Positions 55,495 to 63,322 of a stretch of 64,000 nucleotides of DNA are shown piece by piece. How positions within the stretch are numbered: the stretch's first letter is position 1; each line of letters opens with the position of its first letter. Location: positions 1,488,001 to 1,552,000 of the forward strand of contig NZ_CP056080.1 of NCBI RefSeq assembly GCF_014217215.1, given 5' to 3'. The notes beneath the pieces are model-generated. The model was not told where the DNA came from. It worked only from the letters and a program-made list of their open reading frames with translations, and did not search any database. The translations under genes were made by a program, and so were the position numbers. The stretch is from Rothia nasimurium (GTDB taxonomy: Bacteria > Actinomycetota > Actinomycetes > Actinomycetales > Micrococcaceae).

Positions 55495-55510
55495 CATGAT
55501 GTAAATCACA
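55495..55510. promoter_or_regulatory. CRP/GlxR-like site in the pucR-MHS intergenic region
   Basis: On the minus strand TGTGATTTACATCATG fits the CRP/GlxR consensus TGTGA-N6-TCACA in the first half and TCA of the second. It sits between two divergent genes, a usual place. Alternative: PucR's own operator. Confidence 0.4.
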
Positions 55511-55578
55511 TTATTACTGTTAGTGGAACGCCTACCGCACCGGGGGCGTCCGCACAAACAACACCAAGGGAACCCAAG

Positions 55579-56955
55579 ATGACAGAAGCTATCTTCAAAG
55601 CAGAAAAGGTGATGCAGCCTGTACGTACCACAAAGCAAAAGCGTAAAGCCTTTATCGGGGCTATCGCCGGGCACCTCATCGAATGGTACGACTACGGTGT
55701 CTACGGCTTCGTCGCCATCTACGTAGGCGCTGCTTTCTTCTCAGCCAACACACCGGCCGTAGCCCTGCTCGCCTCCTTCGCAACCTTTGCACTTTCCTTC
55801 TTTATGAGGCCCCTCGGCGGCTTCGTCTTCGGCCCGCTCGGTGACCGCATCGGACGCAAAAACACCATGGCCCTGGTCATGTTCCTCATGTCGGGCTCCA
55901 CCTTCATGATTGGCCTGCTCCCCACCTACGAAACCATCGGTTTTGTAGCCCCAGCTCTACTGATTCTGGCACGCTGCCTTCAGGGGCTCTCCGCGGGCGG
56001 TGAAATCGGCACCGTCACCTCCTACGTCGCCGAATACGGCGGTCCCGAACGTCGCGGCCTAGCTACCTCTCTGCTCATGACCATCGCAGTCTCAGGCCTT
56101 ATCTTGGGCTCCATCGTGGCTAACGGTCTTGCCTCAATCCTGGGCGATGCTGCCATGCAGGAATACGGCTGGCGCATTCCCTTCATCATTGCAGGCCCGC
56201 TCGGCCTCATCGCTGCCTTCATCCGCTCCCGTCTTGAAGACACTGCCGAATTCGAGGCAATTGCAGAGTCCGGTCATCAAGAGAAGCGCCCCATCCGTGC
56301 CACCTTCCAGTGGAAACTCAACATCACCCTGGTCGCAGGCTCCATCGCCCTACTGGCAAGCATGTTCTACCTTATTTTGACCTACTCCTCCACCTACTTC
56401 GTCAAGGATCTAGGATTCTCAGCTAACACCCGATTCTGGTTCATCACCATCGGCGGTCTAACGGCAGCCTCCCTCATGCCCCTGGGTGGCCTGATAACCG
56501 ATATTTTCGGCCGGCGCTGGTTCCTCATGGCAACCTCTGCGCTCACCATACCCGCACTCTACTGGTACTTCACCACGGCCCCGGGCTCAACGCCATCCGA
56601 AATTTTCCTGCCCTTTATGGTGATTTGTGTGCTCTTTGGCCTCTACTCTTCAACACCCTACGCGGTGATGAGCGACCTGATTCCCACGTCCATTCGCGCC
56701 ACCGGTATTTCCATGGGCTACAACATTCCCGTTGCGGTCTTCGGTGGCTCAGCGCCCTTTATCGCAACCTACCTGGTGAATGCCACCGGCGATATCACCT
56801 CGCCCATGTACTTCTTCATCGGGTGCGCGGTTCTCTCGTTCCTTGCCGCAGCGTTTACCACTCAGAAAAACTATCAGCAGGTTCGTGATGCCGATGCTGA
56901 CCTCATGGAAAAGGTTGCTACTTCATCTATCCCCACGGTAGAGCCTAAGAAGTAA
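55579..56955 (+). CDS. MFS transporter, metabolite:H+ symporter (MHS) family
   Basis: Twelve-helix permease of 458 residues. GHLIEWYDYGVYGF at the start of helix 1 and FATFALSFFMRPLGGFVFGP with GDRIGRKNTM in loop 2-3 are the MHS signature; RCLQGLSAGGEIGTVTSYVAE near 125 is the helix-4 motif. Family members import organic acids, proline betaine or shikimate with protons. It is controlled presumably by the divergent PucR gene, and ends before a strong terminator. Substrate unknown. Confidence 0.92.
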   Translation: MTEAIFKAEKVMQPVRTTKQKRKAFIGAIAGHLIEWYDYGVYGFVAIYVGAAFFSANTPAVALLASFATFALSFFMRPLGGFVFGPLGDRIGRKNTMALVMFLMSGSTFMIGLLPTYETIGFVAPALLILARCLQGLSAGGEIGTVTSYVAEYGGPERRGLATSLLMTIAVSGLILGSIVANGLASILGDAAMQEYGWRIPFIIAGPLGLIAAFIRSRLEDTAEFEAIAESGHQEKRPIRATFQWKLNITLVAGSIALLASMFYLILTYSSTYFVKDLGFSANTRFWFITIGGLTAASLMPLGGLITDIFGRRWFLMATSALTIPALYWYFTTAPGSTPSEIFLPFMVICVLFGLYSSTPYAVMSDLIPTSIRATGISMGYNIPVAVFGGSAPFIATYLVNATGDITSPMYFFIGCAVLSFLAAAFTTQKNYQQVRDADADLMEKVATSSIPTVEPKK

Positions 56956-56979
56956 CGCTAACTCGTAGAGACACAGAAA

Positions 56980-57014
56980 AGGCCCTCCGCCCGGATTATC
57001 CGGGCGGAGGGCCT
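56980..57014. terminator. Bidirectional terminator between MHS gene and ssrA
   Basis: 15-bp stem AGGCCCTCCGCCCGG/CCGGGCGGAGGGCCT with ATTAT loop, preceded by AAAA (T-run on the minus strand, ending ssrA). Confidence 0.9.
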
Positions 57015-57022
57015 CAATACTG

Positions 57023-57395
57023 TGGAGATGCGGGGAATCGAACCCCGGTCCGATGTGGCGTCAACAGGTCTTCTCCGTGCGCAGTTTGTGAAAGCGGTGT
57101 TTTCGGCTACCTTGCTTGCGCAAACACTTACAAGGCCTAACCTAGCCGTATAAAAGTCCCACCCGGCCCTACGACAAGGACGGGCAGCAGTGGCCTTTTA
57201 AACTGATGGTAGGGGCTGAGCCAAAGGCAAGCTCAGGCTACCAGACTGCATCGCTGGGATTATTAGGCAGCGAGTGCGAAGTCAGTGCGCTTAGATACTG
57301 CACTTATTTTTTTGCAGAGGGCGTTAACGAGATAACCCTGCGTCCTCGGCACGCTTCATCCATCTCAACTCACATCGTCGAAACCGATCATCCCC
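57023..57395 (-). ncRNA. ssrA: tmRNA
   Basis: Transfer-messenger RNA that rescues stalled ribosomes with SmpB. The 5' end GGGGATGATCGGTTTCGAC (from 57395 downward) and the 3' T-arm/acceptor GTTCGATTCCCCGCATCTCCA are diagnostic; GGGGATG pairs with CATCTCC. About 373 nt. The tag frame on the minus strand around 57260-57300 reads AVSKRTDFALAA followed by two stop codons, an actinobacterial type. CCA is not encoded after the discriminator A (the genome reads CAGT). It lies in one strand with smpB and prfB. Confidence 0.96.
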
Positions 57396-57545
57396 ATATT
57401 CTTTTATCAAAGAACGCCAAGCTAAGCGTTTTCCAGTGCTCTTTCGAGTCGCAACTCATCAGTGAAAGGCACCGGCCCAATTAGCTCGGATGTACCAGTC
57501 TACCAGCTGGCTCTCCATGCTGTAAAGAGCCAGCTGGCAGGTGAA

Positions 57546-58229
57546 TTAGACGTTGCTGTTTGAATCTGTGACCTCAAGGCCCAGCTGCTGGTTAATGCAC
57601 TGTTCCATGAGAACCTCGTTCTCAGCGTAGGCCATGCATTCACCGAAAGCTGAGAAAATCCAGCCGAAGAACACAAGCATTGCCAGGGAAATAAGAATAC
57701 CCAGGGAGCTAAAAACAATACCGGTAATAGCCAGGCCCTTACCGCCGCCACCGGTCTTGGTCTTACGCAGGGCAACAATACCCAGCACCAGACCAACGAT
57801 GCCCAGGATGCCACCCAGAATGATCCAGCCACCCAGGAAGGATAGGATACCTAGAATCAGCGACGTAATGGCAAGTCCCTTGGGTGCCGAGGCTACCTGC
57901 TGGCCGTAAGCGTCATACCCGTAGGAAGGGTAGCTGGCTGGCTGCTGGCCGTAGTTAGGCTGAGCATAGGTAGGCTGCGAGTAGCTGGGCTGTGAGGAAG
58001 CGCTGTTACCCTGCTGACTGTAGTCCCCGTATGCCTGCTGGGAGCCGTTATAGGTCTGAGTGTTATCGCTGGCGTAAGGATTATTCTGGGCTGCCTGCCC
58101 TGCAGCTTCCTGCCCGTAGCTTGAAGAGCTGGGTGAAGCGTCCTGCTGGCCCTGTCCTGAGGCACCTGAGCTGTACTGCCCGGGCACGTAGTCGCCGTAG
58201 GGGTTTTCCTTGTTGTTTCCGGTGGTCAT
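57546..58229 (-). CDS. DUF4190 protein with Gln/Tyr/Ser-rich N-terminus
   Basis: 227 residues. The first 115 are low-complexity, rich in Gln, Ser, Tyr and Gly (SYSQPTYAQPNYGQQP), probably disordered and cytoplasmic. Then two membrane segments (ITSLILGILSFLGGWIILGG and a second at about 165-195) with the DUF4190 motif GLVLGIVALRKTKTGGGGKG. The short external tail holds two Cys (GECMAYAENE...EQCINQQLG) like the 53169 gene. ATG start; GGAG is close. Lies between smpB and ssrA. Confidence 0.82.
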   Translation of the reverse strand: MTTGNNKENPYGDYVPGQYSSGASGQGQQDASPSSSSYGQEAAGQAAQNNPYASDNTQTYNGSQQAYGDYSQQGNSASSQPSYSQPTYAQPNYGQQPASYPSYGYDAYGQQVASAPKGLAITSLILGILSFLGGWIILGGILGIVGLVLGIVALRKTKTGGGGKGLAITGIVFSSLGILISLAMLVFFGWIFSAFGECMAYAENEVLMEQCINQQLGLEVTDSNSNV

Positions 58230-58250
58230 TTCTCTCCTTCGAGTAGGTTC

Positions 58251-58739
58251 TTATCCCAGGTTCTTATAGCGCATAGCACGCTGAGCTTCGAGGTTGTCCT
58301 GACGCTCACGCAGGGCCTGGCGCTTGTCGTAATCACGCTTACCGGTGGCCAGAGCAATTTCTACCTTGGCGCGCCCCTTGCTGAAATAGAGCTTGAGGGG
58401 CACGACGGTGTAGCCGCTTTCCTTGAGCTTCTGAGCGATTTTGTTAATTTCGCTGCGGTGCATGAGCAGTTTACGGCGGCGACGGGCAGCGTGATTAGTC
58501 CAGGAGCCGCGCCCGTATTCAGCGATATGGATGCCTTCTAGCCACAACTCGTTGCCGTACATCTGGCAGAAGCCGTCGGTAATCGAGGCTCCTCCATCGC
58601 GCAGGGATTTAACCTCGGTGCCCATAAGCACCAGCCCTGCTTCCCAGGTCTCTACGATGTTGTAGTTATGGCGAGCGCGGCGGTTGGACGCTATGGTGTG
58701 GTTATTCGGGTCTTCTTTCGTTACTTTTTTCTTAGCCAC
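58251..58739 (-). CDS. smpB: SsrA-binding protein SmpB
   Basis: tmRNA partner that binds its tRNA-like domain and the ribosome decoding site. NRRARHNYNIVETWEAGLVL, GTEVKSLRDGGASITDGFCQ and the basic C-terminus KRDYDKRQALRERQDNLEAQ are diagnostic. From GTG 58739, 162 residues, the normal size; the frame opens at 58784 inside prfB. The GTG lies two bases after the prfB stop, so the two are translationally coupled. Confidence 0.96.
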   Translation of the reverse strand: MAKKKVTKEDPNNHTIASNRRARHNYNIVETWEAGLVLMGTEVKSLRDGGASITDGFCQMYGNELWLEGIHIAEYGRGSWTNHAARRRRKLLMHRSEINKIAQKLKESGYTVVPLKLYFSKGRAKVEIALATGKRDYDKRQALRERQDNLEAQRAMRYKNLG

Positions 58740-58741
58740 GA

Positions 58742-59866
58742 TTATTCTTCGTTCTTTCTTTTCTGTCGTTCTGCCGCGCGCCACCGCACGCCGGCATCGA
58801 TGAAACCGTCGAGCGCACCGTCGAATACGGCGCTGGGGTTTCCCTCTTCGTAGTTGGTTCGTAGGTCTTTGACCATCTGGTAGGGGTTGAGCACGTAGGA
58901 TCGCATCTGGTCGCCCCAGGAGGCTTTGACGTCACCGGCAAGTTCCTTCTTTTTGGCGTCCTCTTGCTCTTTGCGGAGCAGGAGGAGGCGGGATTGCAGG
59001 ACGCGAAGTGCTGCGGCTCGGTTTTGTAGCTGGGACTTTTCGTTCTGCATTGAGACCACGATGCCGGTGGGTATGTGGGTCATACGGACGGCGGAGTCTG
59101 TGGTGTTCACGGACTGACCGCCGGGCCCAGATGAGCGGAAGACATCGATCTTGAGTTCAGACTCGGGGATTTCGATGTGGTCGGTCTGCTCGATGAGGGG
59201 GATGACTTCCACCGCAGCGAAGGACGTCATGCGCTTGCCCTGGCTATTGAAGGGAGAGATACGCACCAGGCGGTGGGTTCCCGCTTCAATCGACAGGCGC
59301 CCGAAAGCGTAGGGGGCTTTGACCTCAAAGGTTGCTGATTTAAGGCCGGCTTCTTCGGCGTAGGAGGTATCCATCACCGTAGTATCGAAGTCGTTTTTCT
59401 CGGCCCAGCGCAGGTACATGCGCAGAAGCATCTCGGCAAAGTCGGCGGCATCCACGCCACCGGCGCCTGCCCGGATGGTGACGACAGCGTCACGCTGATC
59501 GTACTCGCCCGAGAGCAGGGTGATTACTTCGAGTTCTGCTAGGCGCTTTTCGATAGCGTGCAGTTCGGTTTCTGCTTCGGCAAGGGTGTCGGCGTCGCCC
59601 TCTTCGTCGGCGAGTTCTACCATGACCTCAAGGTCGTCGATAGCCTGACTCAGTTTAACGAGCTTATCGAGTTCGGCCTGTTTGTGGGAGAGCTGGGAGG
59701 TGACCTTTTGGGCGGCGTCGGGGTCGTCCCAGAGGTCGGGGGCGCCGGCTGCTTCAGAGAGTTCTGCGATGGTAGCGCGCAGCTGCTCAACGTCGCTGAC
59801 CTCTTCGATGGAGGCGTAGGTTGAGCGCAGGGATTTGATCTGGGCAGAAAAATCTAAAGTAGCCAT
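58742..59866 (-). CDS. prfB: Peptide chain release factor 2
   Basis: Class I release factor for UGA and UAA, 374 residues. The GGQ loop appears in [19 protein letters not shown], and the stop-codon reading SPF motif in [20 protein letters not shown]. Unlike in E. coli, the frame runs through without a programmed +1 shift near codon 25. Adjacent to smpB and near ssrA, so the window groups three termination or rescue genes. The ATG is near 80 bp from the tad genes' terminator region. Confidence 0.96.
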   Translation of the reverse strand: MATLDFSAQIKSLRSTYASIEEVSDVEQLRATIAELSEAAGAPDLWDDPDAAQKVTSQLSHKQAELDKLVKLSQAIDDLEVMVELADEEGDADTLAEAETELHAIEKRLAELEVITLLSGEYDQRDAVVTIRAGAGGVDAADFAEMLLRMYLRWAEKNDFDTTVMDTSYAEEAGLKSATFEVKAPYAFGRLSIEAGTHRLVRISPFNSQGKRMTSFAAVEVIPLIEQTDHIEIPESELKIDVFRSSGPGGQSVNTTDSAVRMTHIPTGIVVSMQNEKSQLQNRAAALRVLQSRLLLLRKEQEDAKKKELAGDVKASWGDQMRSYVLNPYQMVKDLRTNYEEGNPSAVFDGALDGFIDAGVRWRAAERQKRKNEE

Positions 59867-59895
59867 GACTATTAACCCTAGCTGAAAACGATGGT

Positions 59896-59942
59896 AAGCG
59901 CCCGGTTTTGCCCCTGTTTTGCGCTGACGGGGCAGAGCGCTT
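59896..59942. terminator. Hairpin ending the tad operon
   Basis: AAGCGC/GCGCTT closing stem with an inner GCCCC/GGGGC stem, located 6 bp beyond the last tad gene. Internal loops make it imperfect, so the role is probable only. Confidence 0.55.
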
Positions 59943-59947
59943 CTGTT

Positions 59948-60439
59948 CTAGTCTTGGGTGGTGATGACGCGCGCCCGGCCGGTAACGGTGATATCGATGC
60001 CGTCTGGTAATACAACAGAGAGAAGTGGTGGGTGGGCCCTAGCTGAGAGAGTGATTACCGCGGTGTTGTTTCCCGACGCCCCGGTTGCGGGGTTTAAGGT
60101 GAGGTGGGAAAAGTCGGCACCGGCGCCGCTTTCTTGCAGAAAGGTGTGAGCGGATGCCTGCACCCCGGCGCTGGTGAGAGTCGCCTGGGCCTGGGCCTCC
60201 CCTACCGCTGTGATGCCCTCAATGTGCTGAGCGGCAGACGTCGCTGCTTGGTCGGCTAGAGCCTGGAGGCGCTGTCTTTCTAGGTAGACGGAACTTACTC
60301 CAACGACGGTGGAAGCAACCAGCAAAAGTACCAGGCACAGCCCCACGATGAGAGGAAGGACGCTTCCCCGCTCAGCTTCGCTCTCGGCGACCTCAGGACA
60401 GGGCACCTGCTGAAACTGGACCTGATTATAGTGCGTCAT
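59948..60439 (-). CDS. TadG-like pilus assembly protein (Rv3654c-like)
   Basis: A 163-residue protein from ATG 60439, which overlaps the preceding stop codon (ATGA). After a short cytoplasmic part comes SEAERGSVLPLIVGLCLVLL, the TadG/TadE-type membrane segment, then VYLERQRLQALADQAATSAA, typical of the putative Flp-pilus TadG N-terminal family; the rest is extracytoplasmic. The longer frame from 60580 is not in keeping with homologues. Last gene of the tad operon. Confidence 0.82.
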   Translation of the reverse strand: MTHYNQVQFQQVPCPEVAESEAERGSVLPLIVGLCLVLLLVASTVVGVSSVYLERQRLQALADQAATSAAQHIEGITAVGEAQAQATLTSAGVQASAHTFLQESGAGADFSHLTLNPATGASGNNTAVITLSARAHPPLLSVVLPDGIDITVTGRARVITTQD

Positions 60440-60894
60440 GAGTAGTCTCCTCCCCAACTCACAGCCTGTGAGGTCATAGTGGCAAGAGTCGGTGCCCCTG
60501 GCCAGGGCACCAGAGGCAACCCGACCTCGACGGTAACGTCCACCGACATCCGCTCCCCCGCAGCGCAGACATCCTCGCAACTCAACGTGGCGGTAACGGT
60601 GTTAGCGTCTAGACCAAAGTCGCCAGCTGTTAGCGCCGCAACTGTTTGAACAGCAGATTGGTTACGTTGCTCCGGTGGCAGAAACTGAAGCACCTGTAAA
60701 GCATGAGAGCTGGCATTAGATGCCGCAAAAGCAGCCGATTGCATGGCAAAAACTGACAGCAGAAAATAGACTGTTGGGACCATCAGTAGGGCACCCAGAC
60801 CAATAAATTCAACCAGGGCACTGCCCTGTTCAGGGTGGTCTGTACGTTGCGCTTCTTCAGCTTTACTATTGGACTTACCGCTGAACCACAGCAT
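60436..60894 (-). CDS. TadE-like pilus assembly protein
   Basis: 152 residues. EQGSALVEFIGLGALLMVPT is the TadE motif with the Glu of pseudopilin-like proteins, followed by a single transmembrane helix and an extracytoplasmic domain with a Cys pair (SCEDVCAAG). GGAGG precedes the ATG. It overlaps the previous gene by 20 bp and the next by 4. Probably a minor pilin or assembly factor. Confidence 0.82.
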   Translation of the reverse strand: MLWFSGKSNSKAEEAQRTDHPEQGSALVEFIGLGALLMVPTVYFLLSVFAMQSAAFAASNASSHALQVLQFLPPEQRNQSAVQTVAALTAGDFGLDANTVTATLSCEDVCAAGERMSVDVTVEVGLPLVPWPGAPTLATMTSQAVSWGGDYS

Positions 60895-61261
60895 GCCCGC
60901 TCACCTCCCACTGAGCTGCTACCCCAAAAGGACCGAGCAGGGGAACCGGGGCGGTCACGGTAATCTGCACAGCTTCTACTCCCTGCCATTGGGTGATGGA
61001 ACTACTAATCGTCGTTGAATACCGGTCAGGAAGAACTGAGTACAGCAAATCACGCGTCCGTTCCTCCCCATCGGCAGGTTCCCGGTCGAGCATGGCTCCG
61101 TAACGTGCCCCCTGAGAAGCCGCGTCCTGCAGCACGTTACGAGTAAATAGGGCAAAGGCAACCTGCAAGACGCCAAGAAAAAGCAAAACAACCAGAGCGG
61201 ATACCATAACGAACTCCGCCGTCGCGTTACCTCTCTCATCCTCAGGGGGCGCTGCTCTCAC
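60875..61261 (-). CDS. tadE: TadE family protein
   Basis: 128 residues with the TadE signature ERGNATAEFVMVSALVVLLF, a conserved Glu at position +5 of the processed form, one membrane helix, and a periplasm-facing domain that begins RNVLQDAASQGARYGAML. Starts at GTG behind AGGAGA, 9 bp after the Flp gene. Confidence 0.87.
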   Translation of the reverse strand: MRAAPPEDERGNATAEFVMVSALVVLLFLGVLQVAFALFTRNVLQDAASQGARYGAMLDREPADGEERTRDLLYSVLPDRYSTTISSSITQWQGVEAVQITVTAPVPLLGPFGVAAQWEVSGHAVVQR

Positions 61262-61270
61262 GAGATTCTC

Positions 61271-61480
61271 CTAGCGGTTAATCATTGACATTGCGTTATT
61301 GAACATATTGACGAGAGCGTCCTGGGCAACCACCAAGATAGCGGCCACGAGTATCGCGGACATCATGGTTATCATCACCCAGCCAGGCACGTCCCCGCGT
61401 TCAGGGTCGTCCTGGTTCGCCAGCGGAGCAAAAATACCGAGTAGGGCCTTGAGGTAGGTGTCGGTGATGAGCTTCTTCAT
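61271..61480 (-). CDS. flp: Flp-type pilin (DUF4244-like)
   Basis: A 69-residue pilin candidate from ATG 61480 with AAAGGAG in front (frame open to 61525). A hydrophilic start (KKLITDTYLKAL), then DPERGDVPGWVMITMMSAIL, a hydrophobic helix with the G-x-x-P-G-W-V start seen in actinobacterial Flp/DUF4244 proteins, and a short C-terminal tail. It is expected to be processed by a prepilin peptidase (TadV) and assembled by TadABC. Location between tadC and tadE agrees. Confidence 0.8.
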   Translation of the reverse strand: MKKLITDTYLKALLGIFAPLANQDDPERGDVPGWVMITMMSAILVAAILVVAQDALVNMFNNAMSMINR

Positions 61481-61535
61481 GGGATTCTCCTTTGAATAGG
61501 GTGGGTGGGTATGGACTGCCCGCAAGCGGGCGGGA

Positions 61536-62471
61536 TTAAAAATTGAGGTTTAGAAGAGAAAGACCTGGGAACATCGCAAAAAGTACGGTAAGGGGAAGAA
61601 TCAGAAAGACAACGGGGGCCATCATTCCAATTTCTTTCTTTCCGGCCGTCTCCATCAGTTCTCGTTTGGCGTTGTCACGCACATCTTGTGCCTGGGCCCG
61701 CAGAACGTCTGCCAGAGGTGTGCCGCGCTCGATAGCTACAACAAGACCGTCTACAAACCGGGATAGGGCTGCCACCGACGTCCGTTGTGAGAAGCTTTGC
61801 AACGCAAAGACCAGTGATTCGCCGGAGCGCGTCATCGCAAGGATGGTCTGAAATTCACGAGAAAGCTCGCCCTGCGAGCTACGCACTACTCGTTCAAGCG
61901 AACCGATGGCTGATTCGCCCGCGGTAACGGACAGGGCCATAAGCTCTGCCAAGGCAGGAAACTCAGCCAGCATAGCTTTCTCCCGTTGAGCAATCTGCTG
62001 GGACAGCCAATAGTCACGAGCAAGGAACCCGGCACAGGCGCCTAATACAATCAGGAGGATTCCGGGCACAAGGTTTACTTTTCCCTGGGCAAGTCCCACA
62101 GCTACCAGACAGATACAGGACGCTGTAGCCACGAGACTCCACAAAACCTGTTGTACCCGATACTCAACAACCGTCAGATGCCCACCTAACTGGGTAAGGC
62201 GTTTTTCAAGTGATACCGTATCAAAGCTAGCCCTACCCAACCCACGGTAAACTTTTTCGACCCAGGGGGCGAGAAGGGCCGCACTTGCGCCGTACACACC
62301 CTCAGGCAGCGTGCTATACGGCGTATCTGGGCGGTTCTTCTTAAGCTCCGCGGCACGAAGCTGGGGCGCTATACGGTCAGCAAAGCTCTCGCGGCGCTGG
62401 GTCCAGATACTCGAAAGCACCAGCCAGACTCCTGCCGCTAGGAAAAGGCCGAGGAGAAGGGAAAAGTTCAT
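61536..62471 (-). CDS. tadC: Type II secretion/tad platform protein TadC
   Basis: 311-residue membrane protein of the T2SSF family from ATG 62471, overlapping tadB's stop by ATGA. Two N-terminal helices, a cytoplasmic T2SSF domain with MALSVTAGESAIGSLERVVR and RFVDGLVVAIERGTPLADVL, and C-terminal helices ending PGLSLLNLNF. A much longer frame opens at 62672 within tadB in another frame and is not credible as start. Works with TadB as inner-membrane platform. Confidence 0.9.
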   Translation of the reverse strand: MNFSLLLGLFLAAGVWLVLSSIWTQRRESFADRIAPQLRAAELKKNRPDTPYSTLPEGVYGASAALLAPWVEKVYRGLGRASFDTVSLEKRLTQLGGHLTVVEYRVQQVLWSLVATASCICLVAVGLAQGKVNLVPGILLIVLGACAGFLARDYWLSQQIAQREKAMLAEFPALAELMALSVTAGESAIGSLERVVRSSQGELSREFQTILAMTRSGESLVFALQSFSQRTSVAALSRFVDGLVVAIERGTPLADVLRAQAQDVRDNAKRELMETAGKKEIGMMAPVVFLILPLTVLFAMFPGLSLLNLNF

Positions 62472-63322
62472 GCCAGTACCCTCTTCTCTTCTGGTAGGGC
62501 CCCAATACGCATCATCAGCCTGTATGCAATAACGGTCAGGGCTAGGCCACTTGCGAGCACCACAAAACCTGCAAAGCTGTTGTAAATTCTGATAGTACTC
62601 GGCTGGGTAGCCATAAGGCCCAAGACCACCCAGGGGGCGACACAGGCAAGACGGGCGGCGTTGACCGTCCATGACTGTCTAGCCTCAAGTTCAGATCGCG
62701 TTCTGCTGTTTTCACGCAAGAAAGTACTTAACGTTCCTAACAGGCGACCTAAATCAGTTCCGCCTACCTCGCGAGTGACTTTGAGAGCTTCAATGATGTT
62801 GTCAGCGGTGGGGTCGCTCAAACGGTCCTTGAGACGGTTGAGGGCTGGAAGGAACTCACCGCTAGCACGGTAATCTGAAGCAAAGCTGGAAAAAGCCGGA
62901 CGCAGGGGCTCAGGCCCCCGGTACTGAAGCTGCATGAGGGCGTCCGGAAGCGATAACCCTGCACGGATTGCTGACCGCAGGTGGTCCACCGCATCGGGCC
63001 ATAAATCCCGCAGCTGAGCCTGCCGCTGAGTAGCCCGGTGTTTGACCACCAGGCGGGGGCCAAAGAACCCAACACCCGCAGCGAGTACAGCCAGAGGAAC
63101 CAGTGAAGTCAGCGCAAAGGTCAGTACCATGGCGACAAAAGCAGCTACAGCGGAAACCATATAAAACATAGATACCGTGAACTTTTCTAGGTCTGCCTGG
63201 CGCAGCAACTGTTGTATCGCCGGAACTTTTCGTTCTTTTTTCTCCCTGGCGGGGAGCTCCCAAAAGGACATATAGATTAAGAGGGCACCAATACCGAACA
63301 TCAGCCCGAATAAAGCACTCAT
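62468..63322 (-). CDS. tadB: Tad platform protein TadB
   Basis: 284-residue T2SSF protein with helices near 1-20, 50-90, and 230-275, and the T2SSF domain LWPDAVDHLRSAIRAGLSLP with DNIIEALKVTREVGGTDLGR. Overlaps the preceding tadA and the following tadC by four bases each, showing strict coupling. Confidence 0.92.
   Translation of the reverse strand: MSALFGLMFGIGALLIYMSFWELPAREKKERKVPAIQQLLRQADLEKFTVSMFYMVSAVAAFVAMVLTFALTSLVPLAVLAAGVGFFGPRLVVKHRATQRQAQLRDLWPDAVDHLRSAIRAGLSLPDALMQLQYRGPEPLRPAFSSFASDYRASGEFLPALNRLKDRLSDPTADNIIEALKVTREVGGTDLGRLLGTLSTFLRENSRTRSELEARQSWTVNAARLACVAPWVVLGLMATQPSTIRIYNSFAGFVVLASGLALTVIAYRLMMRIGALPEEKRVLA

Noticed and set aside
59770-59866. Programmed frameshift in prfB
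   Set aside because: The frame is open from the ATG without an in-frame UGA near codon 25, so no frameshift is needed.
60440-60580. 47-residue N-terminal extension of the TadG-like gene
   Set aside because: Lies inside the preceding tad gene; ATG 60439 overlaps its stop codon and fits the family.
62472-62672. 67-residue N-terminal extension of tadC
   Set aside because: Entirely inside tadB in another frame; ATG 62471 is coupled by ATGA and begins like homologues.
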